Assembly: GCF_004801315.1 (NCBI RefSeq)
Contig: NZ_SSNW01000020.1
Coordinates: forward strand, 1 to 64,000
Reading direction: 5' to 3'
From: Deinococcus sp. Arct2-2
GTDB taxonomy: Bacteria > Deinococcota > Deinococci > Deinococcales > Deinococcaceae
DNA: 64,000 nucleotides
Shown piece after piece: positions 59,406-64,000 of the stretch; position 1 is the first letter of the stretch, and each line of letters starts with the position of its first letter. Made by a program: the position numbers and the translations under genes. Under the pieces are notes generated by a model. It worked only from the letters and a program-made list of their open reading frames with translations, searched no databases and was not told where the DNA came from.

Positions 59406-60227
59406 GTGACTCGCCGCCCGCCCACCGATGATTCTTCCCGTCAGCCTCCCGCCACGCTGCCCCTGTTGGTGGCCTTCGACCTAGACGGCACGCTGATTGC
59501 CGATGGAGCGCGGGATATTCCGGCGGCGACGGCTGAGGCGTTGGCCCGTCTGAAAGCGTTGGGCGTGCAAGTCGCCATCATCACAGGCCGCGACTTGCCG
59601 CCCGACGCCGTGCGCGAGGCGGTGCAGCCCGACGCCGTTGCCACCAACAACGGTGGGCGTATCGAAATTGGCGGCACGCTGCATCAGGAATCGCGTTTTG
59701 GGCCGGGGGATCTGGAGGCGGTGCTGGGGCACGAACTCGACGACGCCCGCATGGTGCTGTTTGCCGCCGACTGTATTTATCTGGATATTCCGAAAGATAT
59801 GGAGCCGGAACCGTGGATGCTGCTCCGCACGCACAAACCACTCTCCGAAGCGCCCAGCGAGGACATTCAAAAAGTCGGCTTTTATCATCTCGACGTAGCT
59901 GCTTTGGCGGGCCGTTTGCGCCAGTCTCATCCCCATCTCGTCCTGACCGGAGCGCAGCCGCCCTACCCCCACTTTCTGACGGTTACACCGGACGGAGCAC
60001 ACAAGGGCGCGGCCCTGACCCTGATCGCGCAGGCGCTGAATGTACCGCTAGACCACACGATTGCCTTTGGCGACAGCGACAACGACGAGGCGATGTTGGA
60101 AGTGGCTGGACACGCCGTGCAAGTCGGCACGTTGCCCCTGCTGGCCCAGCACGCGCATCAGCAATTGCCGGATCACTTGGCGTTGGCGGAGTATTTGAAT
60201 GGGTTGGCGGAGAGGGTAGAGGGGTGA
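59406..60227 (+). CDS. HAD-superfamily Cof-type phosphatase
   Basis: 273 aa, HAD subclass IIB. Motif I VAFDLDGTLIADG (nucleophile Asp), motif II AIITGRD, Lys motif in GAHKGAALTLIA, motif IV FGDSDNDEAML. A cap domain lies between. Members dephosphorylate sugar phosphates, flavin or pyridoxal phosphates; the substrate is not readable. GTG 59406 lies 7 bases after TACCCT (59393-59398), a leaderless start. Followed by a family A repeat. Confidence 0.92.
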   Translation: MTRRPPTDDSSRQPPATLPLLVAFDLDGTLIADGARDIPAATAEALARLKALGVQVAIITGRDLPPDAVREAVQPDAVATNNGGRIEIGGTLHQESRFGPGDLEAVLGHELDDARMVLFAADCIYLDIPKDMEPEPWMLLRTHKPLSEAPSEDIQKVGFYHLDVAALAGRLRQSHPHLVLTGAQPPYPHFLTVTPDGAHKGAALTLIAQALNVPLDHTIAFGDSDNDEAMLEVAGHAVQVGTLPLLAQHAHQQLPDHLALAEYLNGLAERVEG

Positions 60228-60317
60228 TAAGTGGGACTCTTGTTAATCCCTGTGCGAGTCGGCAACCTCTGATACTTGCTGGGTTTGGCAAGCAACTAGA
60301 GTTGACGATTCCGGGCA

Positions 60318-60417
60318 AACCCCCCAGTCTGCTCCGCAGCCAGCCCCCCTTGAGGGGAGCGCAAAATCTTTTCTCCCCACCTTTAAGGGGGGGCGTTGCG
60401 TCAGCAACGGGGGGGTT
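60318..60417. repeat. Intergenic repeat family A (inverted copy)
   Basis: AACCCCCCAGTCTGCTCCGC, CCCCTTGAGGGGAGCGCAAA and CCCACCTTTAAGGGGGGGCG, then the GTTGCGTCAGCAACGG foldback, in the orientation of the copy at 6852. A family C stretch (TAGACCCTTTGACCCTAGACC) follows at 60481. Confidence 0.8.
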
Positions 60418-60494
60418 GTTCTGCCAAAGCCTCCCAGTATTGCCAACCCAAGCAAGAATCAGGAAGTGGGCCTCTGTTCTTAGACCCTTTGACC

Positions 60495-61946
<1,452 letters not shown>

Positions 61947-62008
61947 CCCCGCTAGTCTAGCCCCCAGCTAACCGGGAACTTCCGCCCCTCTGGGCGCGTA
62001 CCTCTAGC

Positions 62009-62947
62009 ATGGGATTTACAATTTTTGTGGTGGTGCTGCTGTTACTCGTGTTCGTCACCCTATTGTCGGGTATTAAAAGCGTGCCGCAAGGCTACGAATG
62101 GACTCAGGAGCGGTTCGGCAAGTTTCAGCGTGCCCTCAAACCGGGCCTGAATATCATCATTCCCTATATAGACCGCATAGGCCGCCGCGTGAACATGATG
62201 GAACAGGTCATGGACGTTCCTAGTCAAGAGATCATTACCAAAGACAACGCGCTGGTCACGGTAGACGGCGTGGTCTTTTATCAAGTGTTGGATTCGGCCA
62301 AAGCCAGTTACGAGGTTCGCAACTTAGAGCAGGCCACCCTCAACCTCACCATGACCAACATTCGTACCGTCATGGGCAGCATGGACTTAGACGAACTGCT
62401 GTCTAACCGCGATCAGATCAATGCCCGCTTGCTGATGGTAGTAGACGAAGCTACTGAGCCTTGGGGTGTTAAAGTCACGCGAATTGAGGTCAAAGACATC
62501 AAGCCACCTGCCGATTTGGTAGCCAGCATGGCCCGTCAGATGAAAGCCGAGCGCGAAAAACGGGCCAATATTCTGGACGCGGAGGGGTTCCGGCAGGCCG
62601 CCATCCTGAAGGCCGAAGGCGAAAAGCAGGCCGAGATTTTGAATGCCGAAGGCCGCCGCCAAGCCGCCTTTTTGGAAGCTGAGGCTCGCGAGCGCTCTGC
62701 ACAGGCCGAAGCCGAGGCCACCCGCGTCGTCAGCGACGCCATTGCGGGCGGCAGCGTGCAGGCCGTCAATTACTTCATCGCCCAGCGGTACATAGATGCC
62801 CTGAAGGAAATTGCCATCGCTCCCAACCAGAAGACCCTGATTTTGCCCATCGAAGCCACCGCCGTGCTGGGCAGCTTGCAGGGCATTGCCGAGATTGCCA
62901 AAGAAGCGTTCGGCGTGGGTGGCAACGCGGGCAAGGGCCGAGGCTAG
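62009..62947 (+). CDS. SPFH/Band-7 stomatin-like protein (QmcA family)
   Basis: 312 aa. One N-terminal membrane helix (about 3-21) is followed by the Band-7 domain: [46 protein letters not shown] and the [21 protein letters not shown] region. A long Ala/Glu coiled-coil follows ([21 protein letters not shown]). Members scaffold membrane microdomains and protease complexes. Coupled to an NfeD gene 5 bases downstream, the typical SPFH-NfeD pair. Confidence 0.94.
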   Translation: MGFTIFVVVLLLLVFVTLLSGIKSVPQGYEWTQERFGKFQRALKPGLNIIIPYIDRIGRRVNMMEQVMDVPSQEIITKDNALVTVDGVVFYQVLDSAKASYEVRNLEQATLNLTMTNIRTVMGSMDLDELLSNRDQINARLLMVVDEATEPWGVKVTRIEVKDIKPPADLVASMARQMKAEREKRANILDAEGFRQAAILKAEGEKQAEILNAEGRRQAAFLEAEARERSAQAEAEATRVVSDAIAGGSVQAVNYFIAQRYIDALKEIAIAPNQKTLILPIEATAVLGSLQGIAEIAKEAFGVGGNAGKGRG

Positions 62948-62951
62948 GGCC

Positions 62952-63428
62952 ATGCTGGACTGGCTGCCCACGCTAGAGCGGGTTCAACCTTGGCACTGGT
63001 GGGTGCTGGGGGCTATCCTCCTCATTCTGGAAGTCGCAGCCCCCGGCGTGTTTTTCGTGTGGCTGGCGCTGTCGGCCTTTAGCCTTGGCCTGCTGGTGTT
63101 CGTGCTACCCATGCCTGTGCCGCTGCAACTGCTGCTCTTTGGCGGCCTCAGCGTGGTGGCCGTGCTGGTGGGCCGTTATTACCTTAACCGCATTCCGGTG
63201 GGCGGCGAGGAAGGCGAAGGCCTGAACATGGGGGCACACCGCTTTACGGGTCGCACCGTCACCGTGACCACCGCCATAGAAAACGGTATAGGCCGCGTGC
63301 GCGTGGGCGACAGCGATTGGCGGGCCACTGGGCCAGACGCCCCCGCCGGAAGCCGCGTGCGGGTGGTGGGCGCAGACGGCAGCACCGTGCAAGTCGTGCC
63401 AGAAGCCCTGCTGGAAGACGTGAAATAA
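62952..63428 (+). CDS. NfeD-family membrane protein
   Basis: 158 aa. Two or three membrane helices (WWVLGAILLILEVAAPGVFFVWLALSAF and the VLPMPVPLQLLLFGGLSVVAVL region) are followed by a C-terminal OB-fold: FTGRTVTVTTAIENGIGRVRVGDSDWRATG..GSRVRVVGADGSTVQVVP. This is the short NfeD form without the protease domain. ATG 62952 follows the SPFH stop by 4 bases; the longer frame from 62886 overlaps that gene. Acts with the SPFH protein in membrane organisation. Confidence 0.93.
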   Translation: MLDWLPTLERVQPWHWWVLGAILLILEVAAPGVFFVWLALSAFSLGLLVFVLPMPVPLQLLLFGGLSVVAVLVGRYYLNRIPVGGEEGEGLNMGAHRFTGRTVTVTTAIENGIGRVRVGDSDWRATGPDAPAGSRVRVVGADGSTVQVVPEALLEDVK

Positions 63429-63430
63429 GC

Positions 63431-64000
63431 GTGGAGCCGTTTGGTAAGAAGCTGAGCAACAAGAAGAAGGTACGCGGCGGCAAACGTCAGGCGGCGCGGG
63501 TGGAAGCATGGCGGCAGGCGCACCGAACGCCTGACCTGAATCACCTCGAACATTACGGTTTCGACTACGCCAAACTAACCCTTGACCCCTGGTTCCGCCT
63601 GTCTCGCCGCACGCCCCCAGCCCGTTTGCGTCGTCAAATGCTGGCCGCGCTCCTAGATGTCCGGGCAGCTTGGGCCGAGGCTCTAGCTCAACCACCGGAT
63701 TATCTGGCGGTATGGGTAGGCTGGCCGAATTTCATGGATTCTCAGATGGTGCTGGCAACCGGGGATCAGGCCAAGTATTACCGTGCGCTGCATCCGGTGT
63801 TGGAAGAATCCAAGCTTTTGCCGAACGCATCGGGACTCACACCCGCCCTGCACGCCGATCTTTCTGCCCTGAACTGGCGCGAAAGCTTAGATGAATACCC
63901 TTTGCTGGCCGAAGACTTACCCGATGACGGCGGCGCGTGGCTGAGCAGTCGGCCCCACCGAATCACCCCACTCCGGGCAGGCGGAGCGGTGTATTGGCTG
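63431..64000 (+). CDS. Hypothetical protein, 3' end beyond the window
   Basis: Open from GTG 63431 to the window edge (at least 190 codons). It begins VEPFGKKLSNKKKVRGGKRQ, a basic head, then EAWRQAHRTPDLNHLEHYGF and LAVWVGWPNFMDSQMVLATG. The WxGWPNxxDSQ region recalls DUF3916-type proteins, but I am not certain. The GTG follows the NfeD stop by 2 bases, so it is probably co-transcribed. Function unknown. Confidence 0.6.
   Translation, partial: MEPFGKKLSNKKKVRGGKRQAARVEAWRQAHRTPDLNHLEHYGFDYAKLTLDPWFRLSRRTPPARLRRQMLAALLDVRAAWAEALAQPPDYLAVWVGWPNFMDSQMVLATGDQAKYYRALHPVLEESKLLPNASGLTPALHADLSALNWRESLDEYPLLAEDLPDDGGAWLSSRPHRITPLRAGGAVYWL

Overview
The window looks like a chromosomal segment of a Deinococcus species. 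The evidence is a high-GC core genome (roughly 60-65% by eye), many start codons with no Shine-Dalgarno sequence that sit 5-7 bases after a TANNNT -10 box (the leaderless pattern described for this genus), an HspR-type HAIR element in front of lon, a sufCBD cluster without sufS, a DinB-family gene inside the fatty-acid operon, and abundant G/C-rich intergenic repeats. No phage, IS element, plasmid module or CRISPR array was found.

Layout. 1-8 kb: end of tRNA-Gly, a HelD-like helicase, a GntR/HutC regulator with an operator-like promoter, moaA, acs and a class I/II aminotransferase. 8-11 kb: an N-acetylglucosamine catabolic pair (nagA plus a SIS-type deaminase) behind a perfect 13-bp inverted-repeat operator, then tRNA-Asn. 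11-19 kb: yqgE, lon, an acyl-CoA dehydrogenase, a VOC protein, tRNA-His/tRNA-Leu and trigger factor. 19-24 kb: fatty-acid synthesis (fabH-fabD-DinB-fabG, a tiny membrane ORF, acpP, fabF) with a shared palindromic operator in front of fabH and acpP. 24-33 kb: an orphan Imm53-like gene, ppk, a nucleotidyltransferase/ADP-ribosylglycohydrolase pair, a thioredoxin-like protein, an amino-acid binding protein, tdk, a GGDEF protein and a TMEM175-type channel.

33-43 kb: a leftward suf operon (sufC, an inserted yefM-yoeB toxin-antitoxin pair, sufB, a two-domain cupin, a VOC protein, sufD), divergent from a rightward exbB-exbD-TonB-like operon with an exceptionally long Ala/Pro linker. 43-54 kb: coaX, a BtuF-like protein, a large multidomain lipoprotein amylase, DUF427, a protein with a degenerate GGDEF, a six-helix membrane protein, hisA, a GT4 glycosyltransferase and tRNA-Leu. 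54-64 kb: a small lipoprotein, the three-gene ATP-grasp / alpha-E / transglutaminase cassette (the best candidate for a poorly described system, with an unusual Gln/Ser tail on the ATP-grasp protein), a broken small membrane gene, a HAD phosphatase, a ModF-like double ABC protein, SPFH-NfeD and a gene cut by the window edge.

Start sites were chosen from ribosome-binding sites, leaderless promoters or family length. Functional calls are homology by eye; no database search was run.
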